Positions 43,501-54,381 of a stretch of DNA of 64,000 bases are shown here, one piece after another. Source of the DNA: Eleusine coracana subsp. coracana (lineage: Eukaryota > Streptophyta > Magnoliopsida > Poales > Poaceae); NCBI GenBank assembly GCA_032690845.1, contig CM064424.1:50233511-50297510 (forward strand). Direction: 5' to 3'. Positions within the stretch are counted from its first letter, which is position 1. Each line of letters begins with the position of its first letter. The position numbers were made by a program, and so were the translations under genes. The notes below the pieces were generated by a model. That model worked only from the letters and a program-made list of their open reading frames with translations. It ran no database searches and was not told the origin of the DNA.

Positions 43501-43783
43501 ACACTGCACTTGGAGCATGAAGGGAACTCTCTAAGACTCTTTTTCAAATAGCGGCTCTCTATGGCCTTATAATTTTTGCAAATGCCAAATGAAGAATCAA
43601 GCAAATAAGAACCAAGGCAATTAAGAGCCAAATGGGTATGTATGAGCCTTAGTCCATGAACCGCATGAGTGGATTAACCTCGGAGTTCATAAGAGCTTGC
43701 TCAATAGGCATAAAGTACAATCCTTTCCTTTGGTCACACATGTGGAGATGTAATCTTATATAGATCATGAGGCACAAATATCT

Positions 43784-44809
43784 CTAAATGTGACAAGCCT
43801 CCTTTGTGTTTCCTATATGATGCATTTTACATAGGCATAGAAAGTAAACCATTCTTCTTCTTCTTGGACCCACAGTTGAGTTGAAGCACTTGCCCTTGGA
43901 CTTGGAAGCAAACTTGTTCTTGAAGGTTCTCATCTTCTTCATGAGAAGAGCCAAGTCGTCACTCAAGTCATCTTCATCATCATATTCATCATCTTCAATC
44001 ACTGCCTTCTTCTTGCTCTTCTTGCTCTTCATAGACTCTTGCTTCTCAGCTTGAAGAGCTAGATTGGATGGTTGTGGATCATCCATACCCAGCTGATAGC
44101 TCTTAAAAGCAGTGATCTTGCCAAGCGCTTCCTTGATGGTCTTGGTCTTGAGGTCACCTTGCAAGGTGAAGGTGATGATGGACTCATACTTGGGGTCTTT
44201 GAATAGCCTCAAGAATCTTCTTATCATCTCAACAGGCTTGAGCTTGAAGTCATTTCCAAGAGCATTTTTCGCCTCCACTAGTACATGAAAGCAAGAATAA
44301 ACAGTGTTTGCTCTCTCATGTGGCAATCTAATGAAGTTATCATACTTACTCTTCAGCACATAAGGCCTGTTTGGTTCAGACCCTGGCTGAATTGCCTGGC
44401 TCAGGCAGCGCTCCCAGGCGCACGATTTTGAGTGCCTGTGGCTGGGATCGCTGCCTAGCCTAGGCAGCTGCCTGCCAGGCAGCAACCAAACAGGCCCATA
44501 ATATCTTTCCTCTTTGACATCACTGGTACCCTCATGAATACCCAAAATCTCAATCCATATATCATGTGCTGACAAACTATCATTCAATCTAGCAAAAACA
44601 ACCTTAGAGATGCCAGCAAACAGAGGATTCTTGGCCTTAGTGTTGAACTTAATGAAATCAGGATCAAGCGATTTCACGTCCGCATCCGAATCATGGGTCA
44701 CCTTCCATATCTCTAGATCAAGGGACTCAAGGTAGGCTTGCATGCGAGCCTTCCAATACCCGTAGTCCTCCCCATTGAATATGTGAACACTTCCCATCTC
44801 TCTTGGCAT
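43784..44809 (-). CDS. gag: Copia gag (UBN2-type) with in-frame MITE, element D
   Basis: An open 341-codon frame without stops begins 'MPREMGSVHIFNGEDYGYW'. UBN2-type gag features follow ('DIWIEILGIHEGTSDVKEE', 'LKSKYDNFIRLPHE', 'KNALGNDFKLKPVEMIRRF', 'YESIITFTLQGDLKTK'). Gag forms the virus-like particle. Residues about 105-150 are encoded by a MITE inserted between 'EERYYG' and 'LKSKYDNF'. The insertion adds 138 bp and preserves the frame. The C-terminus has a Lys-rich and acidic stretch but only a degraded Cys/His cluster. It may retain coding potential, but the element lacks pol. Confidence 0.78.
   Translation of the reverse strand: MPREMGSVHIFNGEDYGYWKARMQAYLESLDLEIWKVTHDSDADVKSLDPDFIKFNTKAKNPLFAGISKVVFARLNDSLSAHDIWIEILGIHEGTSDVKEERYYGPVWLLPGRQLPRLGSDPSHRHSKSCAWERCLSQAIQPGSEPNRPYVLKSKYDNFIRLPHERANTVYSCFHVLVEAKNALGNDFKLKPVEMIRRFLRLFKDPKYESIITFTLQGDLKTKTIKEALGKITAFKSYQLGMDDPQPSNLALQAEKQESMKSKKSKKKAVIEDDEYDDEDDLSDDLALLMKKMRTFKNKFASKSKGKCFNSTVGPRRRRMVYFLCLCKMHHIGNTKEACHI
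44364..44496. mobile_element. 133-bp MITE inside D gag
   Basis: Terminal inverted repeats GGCCTGTTTGGTT and AACCAAACAGGCC bound 133 bp rich in 'GCCTGGC/CCAGGC' inverted words. CATAA flanks both sides. The TIR start is typical of grass MITEs; the 5-bp duplication does not settle the superfamily. Confidence 0.82.
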
Positions 44810-44847
44810 CCTTACTCAAGGCGGTGAAGCCTCAAAGTTGAGCACTT

Positions 44848-44860
44848 GGCTCTGATACTA
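44848..44860 (-). other. Primer-binding site of D (one mismatch)
   Basis: Antisense TAGTATCAGAGCC, next to the LTR end. Confidence 0.75.
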
Positions 44861-44862
44861 AT

Positions 44863-46264
44863 TGTAAGGACCAAAGGCGTATCGAGAGGGGGTGGGGGAA
44901 TCGGTAAGCTGACCACAAATTCGAATACTTCAATTTCACACCACTAGATCCTACCAATTGTTGCTACCTAAGCAATTCTAGGAGGACAAAACCCTACACA
45001 TGCTAGTGTTCATGATGAATACAAATGCGGAAGGTAAAACATACTACCCTATGTAAGCCACAAGTCAACCTACTTACTAGAGCACACAATTGCGAAATGG
45101 TAAAGAGGGGTCAAGGAATGCTCATGATTTTTTTCTGAAGGTCTCAAAAGATGGCGCCTTCCCCTACTGCTTGTTGGACCACTCCTGCCAGAGTCCCGGT
45201 CCCTCCCACCACTAAATGGAGTTCTCGCACACGAGCCCGCAATCACTCCCGGAGTGAAGACATGGTTGCATAACCGCTGCCACCAAGGCACAAGCTTGCC
45301 TCCCTCGAGAACTTGCCAGACTCCCCAAGCCAAAATGGGCGCTCACCAAATGCTCTAAGCTATTCCACCAGCCAAGAGCGGTCTCCAAGACCCCAATAAC
45401 AAAGTTGTATAGGCTTCCAAGCTCCAACTAGCCGTTGTTCCACAAAATCACCTTTCTGGACACCAATGACCGGACTATCCGGTCACTGCCAGACCGGACG
45501 GTCCGGTCTCTTCTAGAACGGCTCCCAGAGCCATTGGCTACACTATCTAGGCGATCTCCTATACTGACCGGACTATCTGGTCAGCAGACCGGACCGTCCG
45601 GTCTCTTCACATCTTATGCATTCTAGAGAGCTCCGAAACCTACTTCCTCTATATTCTGGGCAAACTTCCGCAGACCGGACCGTCCGGTCTCTATGGACTT
45701 CAACCCAATCAAATTCCTCACAAGTCCTCTCTCTGATCTCCTAGTGACTGTATAGTCCGGTCTCCACTCACCCCTCTATCCAGTCACTATGTCTAGAAGC
45801 TGAAACTTCTCGTCCTCGCTTGACTTCATTTCCCGACTTCTCCGAACAGCTCCTTGGCTTCTCCATTGTCACCTAGCACCTATGATTTCACTGAGCATTC
45901 ATGCTCATCACCGACTAGTCGTGACCTAAGAGACTTGACCTAGATCCCCTTGATAGTCCAGTTTTGCCTATGGACTCAAAGCCTTAACAACTAGACAAGT
46001 GTTCTCCATCGCGTGTCGTTAGCCTTGATCCATCTCCATCAACCCTTGGAATCCATGAAGCTCATCAAGCCTCCATGCTTATGGTCATTATCATCCATCG
46101 CCAAGACAACCATCATCATCAATAAGATTTGTAGTAGAGTATGGAGATGATATCTTCATAGACAACACTCGTGTTGATATTAGCCCACAATTTCATAGTT
46201 GTCATTAATCACCAAAGCATTCATACCGTGGGGATCCAATCATCAATGGTCATGAAGCTTATAG
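44863..46264 (-). repeat. D 5' LTR
   Basis: A diverged SIRE LTR with paired 'GACCGGAC' palindromes at 45468-45505 and 45565-45605, spaced 24 and 21 bp. It ends near 46264. Confidence 0.8.
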
Positions 46265-46749
46265 ATTCCTTGAAATATAAAAGGGAAGGGGCTTTCTTCT
46301 TTCCCGGCACACAAGAGAACCCATATGCCACACACACATGTACACATCGAGACCTAGAGCCCTCTCCCCTCTCACCACCAATGTACAACCCCACTGCGAC
46401 TAACATGAGTAACCTCTCAAACTGGACATAGGGGGCTTCCCTGAACCAGTATAATCCCCGTGTCCTCTCGCATAGCCATCACCGAATTCGAAGCGTGCAC
46501 CCCCGTGAACAAATTCTATTAGACGGTGATCGAAACATAGACACAAATGGGCAGCATGTGCAAACTATATATATATTACTGAATTCATTCTATCGTCTCA
46601 TTCTTATCAGCATTCATAACACATACTCCCTCCATGTCTCTAATATAAGGATTCCTAGAATCCCGTGATAAAAAGTATGTGTGCCTTATGAATGGAGTTT
46701 ACTTTTTTTTCATGTTTAGTTGATTAGCACAAGATGGCGATGCCAAACA
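46265..46749. other. Unassigned sequence with a possible Stowaway MITE end
   Basis: No gene is seen. At 46624-46700 a 'CTCCCTCCATGTCTC' start after TA resembles a Stowaway TIR, but the opposite end is poor ('GAATGGAG'). Confidence 0.4.
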
Positions 46750-47572
46750 ACGGTATGAAAATGGCTAATTGGAGTTATGCCATTGCAACTTTCTTGTTTT
46801 TGAAATGTATCAATACAATTCACCTTATTGGAACTGCGCCATTACCATTCTGCACTTGTTTGAACCATGCCACTAAGTACGTATTCGAACCATCATTCTA
46901 CCATCTTCATATACTATAGTATATGGACCATTTTACCCCTATGTTCATGGGTTCTGCTGCTTCCTCGTCTGTTTGACACTGCAATCGATCATAACCACCC
47001 CCCGCTTCTCTCTTTGGCCAGAAATGCGACTAGATGCATGCCTTCCTCCACCTAAATCCTAGTCCGTTGAGCCCCCATCCCCACCTGCCAAGCTCCCCAC
47101 CCCCTCAGAAATTTGGAGGACTATACAGAGGCAATGATTTTGGTGGCCGCCCCAGCAAGCATGTCCAGGGTGCACCCCACGAGGATGAGCCCGAACCCAA
47201 TAGTGGTGTAGAACAAGAGCTCGAGGCGGATGGCAGCACAGAGGGCGACGAGGAGGTCTACCGCCATGAGTGCCAGCACCCACGCCAGGGTGCACAATGC
47301 AATGTCCAGCGCTGCTATGAAGAACCGAAGCCACTCGTACATCGGTGACAGCAGCAAGAACATGATAGAGGGGCTTTTTTGTCCATACCAAAGTCCTGTA
47401 CTGGCCAAACATACAAAAAATAGGGGGAAAGTGTAGATTCTAGCATTGCTCCAACTCTGGCAACATTATAGTGGCATGATTCCAATAAGGTAAATTGTAG
47501 TGACATATTTTAGAAATGAGAAAGTTATAATGGCTTGGATCCAATTTGCCCTAAAAAGAATGGAGTTTTTCT
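46750..47572. mobile_element. Fold-back (Pack-MULE-like) element with captured fragment
   Basis: The ~110 bp at 46755-46870 ('AATTGGAGTTATGCCATTGC' onward) pairs in reverse with 47440-47572 ('GCCATTATAACTTTCTCATT' antisense) at roughly three-quarters identity. Between them lies sequence including a GC-rich block (47010-47400). TSD could not be fixed. Mutator-like capture is inference. Confidence 0.55.
47121..47408 (-). pseudogene. Captured membrane-protein-like exon fragment
   Basis: An antisense frame of 95 codons reads as hydrophobic segments: 'SPMYEWLRFFIAALDIALC', 'LAWVLALMAVDLLVALCAA', 'LFYTTIGFGLILVGCTLDM'. This looks like two or three membrane spans of a real protein. GC content and codon use differ from the AT-rich surroundings. 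A competing 117-codon frame (47059-47412) is less protein-like. The parent gene is not recognised. Confidence 0.45.
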
Positions 47573-47912
47573 TTAACTCTTGCTTGTTCAGTATGTGGCT
47601 GTCGAGTCATGGTTGTTCTTGATGATGTTAAGGCATTGAACCTCCCTCCACCAATAACCTCTTCCATGTCGCTAATTTTAGAACGAGTGTTAAATTCTAC
47701 ACACCAGAACATCCAACCAAATATGTAAACCTTGGGCGAGATATCAGGAGACAGGACTAGGACTATGAACGAAGCAGGAGCTTGGTGTTTACCTGCACAC
47801 GAGTCTCATCGTGACCCATGCAGTAGAAAATATTTTATATGCAAAGTATTGTGTTTCAAACCAAATGGTCACAACTCAAATTTGACCTCCATGCATGCTT
47901 AAAGTGACATAT
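47573..47912. other. Unassigned, no feature seen
   Basis: About 340 bp of ordinary AT-rich sequence with no ORF, repeat or element end that I can recognise. Confidence 0.5.
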
Positions 47913-48269
47913 TGTCATGGGCCAGACACGATACTGTAGTGGTGGCGTTACTGTAGCTGCGGCTAGGGTTTGAAGTAGGATTAGTTCCTTAGGAATCAAG
48001 TTACCTCATCCATATATGGATGGGGATTGTATCCTAGTTTGGAAAGAAAGAAATATATTAAGAGTTTATAACTCTCCTATCCCTGCCCTTGTAGTGCGAC
48101 TGATGCCGCCAGTGAGGTCGCGCCGCTTGGGTTCAGGCTGATCTAGTTCGGTTTGTGACAATTGGCATCAGATTCCAGCAGCGATCCTATGGGCAAAATC
48201 AAGTCTGTGATGGAAGCTCTCAGCGAGCAGCTCACCAAGATTGCAGCAGCACTCATCGAGATCAATGGG
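47913..48269 (+). mobile_element. Short LTR-PBS-gag stub of another retroelement
   Basis: An LTR of 248 bp (47913-48160) starts TGTCATGGGCC and ends GTTTGTGACA. The PBS-like ATTGGCATCAGATTCC and an ATG at 48189 ('MGKIKSVMEALSEQLTKIA') follow. The frame is open to 48269, where element I begins. Confidence 0.6.
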
Positions 48270-49342
48270 TGTTGGTCGTAGTTACATACCCACTTATATA
48301 CCGCAAGAGGACGGTGTACAGTTGTAGCTCTTTTTCCCTCAGAGTATTCCAAGGTTATCGAATCCACAGGGAACGAGCCGGACTATTACTACTAAAGGCT
48401 TACTAACAGATTGCAATGGTTGAGTTGGTGTGAATGTTGATGGTGAGAGAGTGGTGGATGAATGTTATTAGAGATGTAACAGGATAATGAAGGATTCTCT
48501 CCTTAGGATTGGTTCACTAGCATGCAACCTTATTCTTATTAACTCGGATGATGATTCCAATATTCTACAAGACATGGTGGTTTCGTTCGCCCCGGTTGTC
48601 ACTACAGAGGTTATTAGCTCCCCACTGGTTTCTTGCACTATGCAATGGGTAGAAGTATACGGGCCGATACACTAATGAAATAGATGCACAATTGAGTTCA
48701 CTACATAGATTGAATTCATCAAGTGAGTATCATTAAGTATGAGAGTTACATGACCAGATCCCCGCACCAGAGAAGAGAATATGAGACTACTCGCTCATCC
48801 TCCTGCTAAGCATAGCAGAAGGGCGAGAAATAGCGCTGGAACGCGCACATGCCGATCAGCACAACCGTCGCGCCGATCGGCGCGACCTCCCTTCTGGTGG
48901 TTCTCGTCGGTGTTGACCAACCGTCGCTGCCAATATCCTGAAACCCTAGTTCTAACAACTGGATATCGCGATTGCTATCTCTCTCCTTCCTCCCTTGGCT
49001 CCTGATAGATGTCTTCCTTTTATATCCGGCGAGATTAGGTCAACTTCCACCGACTTCGATTTGTATTGGACTGGGCCTCTGTCCTTGGACCAAATTATGC
49101 TTTTCATTGTCTTTTACCCTCCTGCACCGATCGGCGTGGCTTTGTACCTGGCCCATCCTTGTTGCTCTTTGATTCCTTATCCATAACTGCCCTGTTTTAT
49201 ACCTATTTCCTGTAATTACATCCAAAATAGAACAACTACAAATATATACAAATATGGGGTGAATTGTTAGTCAATACCACCAAATTAAGACATAAAACAT
49301 CCCTTTTTGGTAGATAAAATGAGTAACTAGAAACCACCAACA
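48270..49342 (-). repeat. I 3' LTR
   Basis: Antisense it starts TGTTGGTGGTTTC and ends CTACGACCAACA. A TATA-like antisense GATATAAAAGG is at about 49015-49027. One palindrome doublet (48851-48884) and a single palindrome (49125-49136) lie inside. Confidence 0.7.
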
Positions 49343-50673
49343 GTTCCCCCACACTCAGATCATTGCTAGTCCTCGAGCAATACAAAATCAAATATGTAGC
49401 AAGAATCTTCACATCACCTCTCCTTCAATCAATATCAATTATCATTTTTACTTGCCCCACAAAGATTTTCTCTCACCCTCTTTCAAACCAATCGGTATTT
49501 CATACTTGAATTTAATCAAATTACTACAAAACCTTTTCAAAAATGATTTTAGTTTTCTTTACTCATCCTTAGCAATGAGCATCATGCAATTGGTCTTCTC
49601 TAAATCTCTCAAGTATATTTCCTTCCCTCTCCTATCTAATCAATGATTGTATATGGATCTTGGAGGGCTATATAACTAATTAAACCATAAAGTTAACATG
49701 TCAACAATGTGCTCAATCATGCCCACTAAGAAAGGATTTTCTAGGAAAAGAAATTTTAATGACGGAGAAGAGGAACAAAGGAGATCTAAAGAAAAAGGTT
49801 TCAATGAGAACAATGGCAAAGAGTAAGACATAATCAGAATGCTGCTTTCTTTGATAATCTTGCTGCATCTCAGAGAATAATTTTTCTCTTTGTCTCTTTT
49901 TTTTCTTCTTCTTTTTCTTATCTGCGCCAATCGGTTCCACAGCTGCGCCGATCGACGCAATCTATATATTTATTTATTTATTCTTTTTTCTTCCTTTTTC
50001 TTCCTCTTTATTCTATTCCCAGTATGATCGGCAATTTCTGTCTTGCATCAGCAGCAAATGTTTTCTGAATCCTCTCTTTATTGAGAATATAGATTATATC
50101 AAGGAGGAGGGAGAAGCAAAGACATATGGTTTTCATGATAGCAAGGAATTTATATGGATAAGAATGGCTAGAAATACAGAGGTAAACAGATAGATCATCC
50201 TTTCCTAATTTTGGTCAAAATCATGAGCAAAGAGTTGACAAGTTACTTACAATTCAATTAATTCAAAAGTGTAGCATGCTCTCATTCACTTGGCTTATGT
50301 AGGCATATCAAACCCTGCTTTTGCTTTGGCTTCGGATGAGTCAAAAGAAGTTTTCACAAATTCAAAGCTTAAAAGTTAAGTGGTAACCAACTAATTCAAG
50401 TAATTGACCGATCAATCATCAAAAAGATAAGATAAATAATATGGGGCACTTTCAATCTGACAAAACACTAACGTTATTAAAGACAATGCAATGATTCAAA
50501 CTACATAAAGACTTTTAAAGCAACTCTCAACGTCACTCATGACTCTATTAAGCACACTTAATAAGAAAAACAAACAAAACTAAACTTAAAAACACTTAAA
50601 GACCATGACTAATGGAAGCCCTTCCCCCAAACTCAAAATTTGCAATGTCCTCATTGCAAGAGAAGAAACTCAA
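49343..50673 (-). other. I PPT and 3' non-coding region
   Basis: The PPT is antisense 'GTGTGGGGGAACTG' at 49343-49356. The rest is AT-rich, with no supported ORF and one palindrome doublet at 49924-49958. Confidence 0.65.
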
Positions 50674-52308
50674 CTAATCATGGAGACCATGCCTGTTCAA
50701 GACTCGGAAAATCCATCTTAAGTTTCTTATGAGAAAAGTGTAATCCGCTTCATTCATCTCGATTGCATCATGGATTCTCCGATCCACATCCCTTTGATGC
50801 CTGTAGGCACGATCCCTGTCTTGATGCAATCTTTCAATATTCTGACGGCAGACAGGACAGCAAACTGGTGGTTGCAGACTATGATTTTCAACACTGTAGG
50901 GGGAGACACTGTTTAAACCCCTATGAGCTGATCGGCTCAATGGCTGAGCCGATCGGTGCGGTGGTGTTCTTTCTTCACTACGATTGTCTCCGCTTCCCTG
51001 TGCATTACCATTAACTCTTGCTGAAGTTCCTACCACCCTGTCATTGTTACATTCTGCAAACGTTCCCTAATTTTCAAACTTAGGACTTCCAGAGCTTCTC
51101 TGCATATCAGAATAATCTCCCACGTATCCAGACATACTAGGATGACCACTCTCCAAATTTTCCAAATAATCTAGCATATCAAAGTTGCTATCCCATTTAG
51201 AATACCTTTGAATTGGCTTACCCGATAGTCTAGCAGATTTGCAAACCTCTGGTGTAGTCTTACACTTCTTTGCAGTAGGCTCTTCCTCTTCACTTGGCAG
51301 AGTTGTCAGATCAATAAATTCAGCCATCATCAGTTCGCGCCGATCAACTCCATTGTTGCGCCGATCAGCGCAGCTGGCAGCTTCTGCCAATTGTTCCAGG
51401 TTACGGTCACGAATCCCCTTGTTTTGCTATCTTCATAAAATTTCATCATTAATCTCCTTAGGTGTCTTCCCTCGAGGAACTGCACGATAGCCATCATCAT
51501 ATACAACCTCTCTGGGTACGAAGGTTGGATCTTCTGCCAATTGGAGTTCAACCTTACGTTGAAGATCTTTAGCACAAAAGAGACATTTGCAACCTTCGAT
51601 GCGACTATCCCTATGAATCTTATTTTCTTGAAAACCCTCCCAATCGCTAAGAACCCTGGGAGAGGCTTCATCTTGTCTAGTTTGAATATCCTTTTCCGCA
51701 TCCAACTGGTACATGGCTTCTTCGGCTTCCTTGTGCAGCTGGAGTTCATACTTGGCAGCAATATCATGTTCGCTATAAAGCCGACACTTATGGATTGTGA
51801 GAGCGCTCTCTTCATCTAGTTCCTCTTTCTCTTGCTTAGTCAATAATCTTTCAAAAGACAAGAAATCTTCATATGACAAAGGCTTAGCAAGATCAAGAAG
51901 ACCTTCCATGGTGTACCATTGAGAAACGGCCTCACCTCCAATAGGTCCTATAGATTTTCCTTTGCAAATCAAAACTCTCCTCATAATCTGCCAAAGTTCA
52001 TTGTCCATCTTTACCTTGTCGGCATTCCATGCGTCAGCTTTGCTTTCCTAAATGAACTTCTTTCTGAGATCTGACCAGACCACTGGATCATCTCGTGTTG
52101 GCATCAATACTTTGTCAACTTCGTCCTAGGACCAAATTTCAGAAAGCTACGGAAATTCGCCGCCAAGCCGATCGGCTCCACTGTCACGCCGATCGGCACA
52201 ACTGTCACACCGATCGGCGCTGACTTGATTGCTTCCTAACGCGCCGCCTTCCATAGCTTCTGCCTTTAGGGCTTTGTTCTGGTGAGTATGTAATGCGAGT
52301 TGATCCAT
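50674..52308 (-). pseudogene. ORF downstream of pol in I (unknown function)
   Basis: One antisense frame runs from ATG 52308 ('MDQLALHTHQNKALKAEAM') to 50674. It has five stops: TAG three times at about 52028-52150, TGA at 51433 and TAG at 51067. It is charged and Glu-rich with no membrane segment, so an env role is not supported. Near the N-terminus a 21-bp repeat encodes 'ADRCDSCADRRDSGADR'. A second doublet at 51336-51372 encodes 'ADRRNNGVDRREL'. Athila-type elements often carry an extra ORF after pol; the function is unknown. Confidence 0.6.
52166..52222. repeat. 21-bp palindromic repeat, three units (element I)
   Basis: 'GCCGATCGGC' palindromes recur at exactly 21 bp with the spacer '..AACTGTCAC'. 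The array lies in a coding frame and gives a seven-residue repeat. Related doublets: 48851-48884, 49924-49958, 50925-50961, 51336-51372 and 52435-52472. Confidence 0.88.
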
Positions 52309-52599
52309 GGGGTTGCTGCCCTCTCATATTAATATCCCTTGATTTCCAATTGGACTAGGACACTATCTCTTATTTACGGAATTCAACTGTCTTAACAAGG
52401 TCTGAAACTGACTCAAAAACCAAAAAGACACTCCCGCGCCGATCGGTGTAGGGCTGCGTCGATCGGTGCGGTACAATATTTTTACCCAATCAAAAAAAAA
52501 ATCACGAAAATCAAAAACATATACAGGGCTTTTGTTTTACGTCGTTGAGCTCGACCACACAGGGCACTAAGTAGTAAAGTACACATCAAAAGATATTAA

Positions 52600-53145
52600 T
52601 TCAAAAGTGTCAGGTTCTAGGTATACCTTTAGACGTTGTCCATTCACCGTGTACTTGTTCCTTTTGCCATCCATTATAATCATAGCTCCCGAAGGTAACA
52701 CCGTATTCACAAGATAAGGTCCTTCCTATTTACTTTGCAGTTTGCCTTTACCAAATAATCTGAATCATGAATTAAATAGGATTACCCGATCTCCTTCCTT
52801 GAATTCCTTCTTCAAAAGCTTCTTATCATACCACTTCTTTGTCTTTTCCTTATATATTATCGCATTTTCATATGCACGTAATCGCATCTCTTCCAATTCA
52901 CTTATTTGAATTTTCCTTTTCATCCCGGCGGCATTAAGATCCAAATTCATTTCCTTTATAGCCCAATAAGCATTATGTTCCAATTCCACCGGTAGGCGAC
53001 CTGATTTCCCATAGACGAATTGATATGGTGTCATACTAATTGGTGTCTTGAATGTTGTCCTATATGCCCATAATGCTCCGTTAAGCTTTATAGCTCAATC
53101 TTTCCCTTCCTTCATAACTATCTTCTGCAGAATCCCCTTTAATTT
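52600..53145 (-). pseudogene. Integrase C-terminal part of I
   Basis: This contains 'MTPYQFVYGKSGRLPVELE', 'YENAIIYKEKTKKWYDKKL' and 'GDRVILFNS', then TGA at 52765. After it the same frame continues, with a further TAG near 52726, through 'GKGKLQSK' and 'EGPYLVNTVLPSGAMIIMDG'. This is the DNA-binding tail of an Athila-type integrase. A TGA near 53097 and TAG at 53146 lie upstream. Confidence 0.75.
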
Positions 53146-54084
53146 CTAATTTGACGTCTCTGCTTGTCCATTTGTCTGAGGATGATAAGTTGTTCCAATT
53201 CTGTGTTCAACCCTAGATCTTGCTAAAAATCTAGTAAATTCTCCTCCTGTGAAATGCGATCCTCCATCTATAATTACTATCCTTGGTATTCCATACCTTA
53301 GGAAAACTTGCTCCTGAAGTATATTCCTTGATTCTCTGGTAGTATTGAACTTGCATGCCATTGCTTCAACCCACTTGGAAACATAATCAATGACAACCAA
53401 TATATATTCGCAACCATGAGAATTCACAAATGGTCCCATAAAATCCATACCCCATACATCAAAGATATCGACTTGAAGATTGTAGTTAAGAGACATTGCA
53501 TTCCTACTGTTAACATTTCCTATTCGTTGGTATTGAGCACATGTTGCAACATACCTTTTTACATCTTCATGCATAGTAGGCCAATAGAATCCACTCGCCC
53601 ATACTTTCGCCTGTGTTCTGAAATAGCTGTAATGTCCCCCATAATCCGAAGAATGACATTTTGACAAAATGCTTGCTCTTTCTTCTCTGGGTACACATCT
53701 TCTCACTGCTCCATCCTGACAATACCTATACAAGTATGGGTCGACCCATCTGAATTTTCTCATTTCGCTCTTATCTCTTCTCCTTGTATTCTTGTTCATC
53801 ATATCAGTTTGTCCCTTGAAACTTTTGATAATATCCATCATCCAACTCTCTCTATGATCAAATGCAGCGAACAACTGCTCTTGTTGCATTTCATCTTTTA
53901 TTGGCTCAGTTGATAATGACTCAAGATGAGACAAATGATCTGCTATAGAATTTTCCACTCCTTTCTTATCTCTTATTTCCAAATCAAATTCTTGCAGCAT
54001 CAATACCCACCGCATTAACCGAGGCTTAGATTCCTTTTTTGAAACCAAATAACTTATAGCAGCATGATCAGTATATACAATCAC
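53146..54084 (-). pseudogene. RNase H and integrase core of I
   Basis: RNase H end ('YTDHAAISYLVSKKESKP', 'NSIADHLSHLES'), then an integrase zinc domain ('CHSSDYGGHYSYFRTQAK', 'CAQYQRIGNVNSR') and DDE core: D in 'VWGMDFMGPF', D in 'IIDGGSHFTGGEF', E in 'TNGQAETSN'. The 'CAQY' pair replaces one expected Cys. The block is 312 codons without a stop. Confidence 0.85.
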
Positions 54085-54372
54085 TTTAGAATTTAGAATG
54101 TAAGATCAAAACTTCTCAAAATCAAATATAACAACTAACATCTCCTTCTTAGTTGTTGTATAATCGATCTACGCCTCATTCAAAGTCTTGCTAGCATAAT
54201 AAATAACATGCAGTTTACCTTCTTTCCATTGTCCAAGAACAGCTCCAACTACATAATCACTTGCATTACACATAATTTCAAAAGGTAAACTACAATCAGG
54301 TGGCTGCATGATGGGTGTAGAGCATAGAGCTTCCTTTAACTTTCTAAAGGCAAAGAGTCTTTCATCGTCCAT
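54085..54372 (-). pseudogene. RT/RNase H boundary fragment of I
   Basis: 'FRKLKEALCSTPIMQPPD' and 'FEIMCNASDYVVGAVLGQ' belong to the RT connection and RNase H start. A TAG (54169) and a TGA near 54106 interrupt the frame. The sequence ends abruptly at about 54380. Confidence 0.75.
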
Positions 54373-54381
54373 AATGAATTC

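Larger units (their letters stand above)
43501..46264 (-). mobile_element. D: SIRE-type gag-only remnant, antisense
   Basis: Reading antisense, the order is LTR (46264-44863), PBS (44848-44860), gag (44809-43784), then directly about 280 bp of SIRE-style 3' non-coding sequence (compare 55385-55500). Protease to RNase H are missing. A2 cuts it at 43500. The outer LTR end reads TATAAG where TGTAAG is expected, so that edge is slightly uncertain. Confidence 0.78.
48270..54380 (-). mobile_element. I: Athila-like gypsy element, antisense, truncated
   Basis: The plus-strand order is 3' LTR (48270-49342), PPT, 3' non-coding region, an ORF after pol (50674-52308), then integrase, RNase H and an RT edge up to 54372. 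The integrase C-terminal style and 'GAGTGTGGGGGAAC' PPT context fit the Athila/Tat branch. The right end is cut at about 54380 against SIRE fragment H, so the 5' LTR and gag are missing. Confidence 0.75.

Noticed and set aside
46624..46700. Complete Stowaway MITE
   Set aside because: Only one end resembles the TIR; the other end is too poor to call.
47034..47348. Plus-strand 104-codon ORF in the fold-back element
   Set aside because: The antisense frame has clear membrane-span character; the plus frame looks like its shadow.
50674..52308. Envelope-like gene in the Athila-like element
   Set aside because: No signal peptide, no membrane segment and no cysteine pattern; it is charged and Glu-rich.
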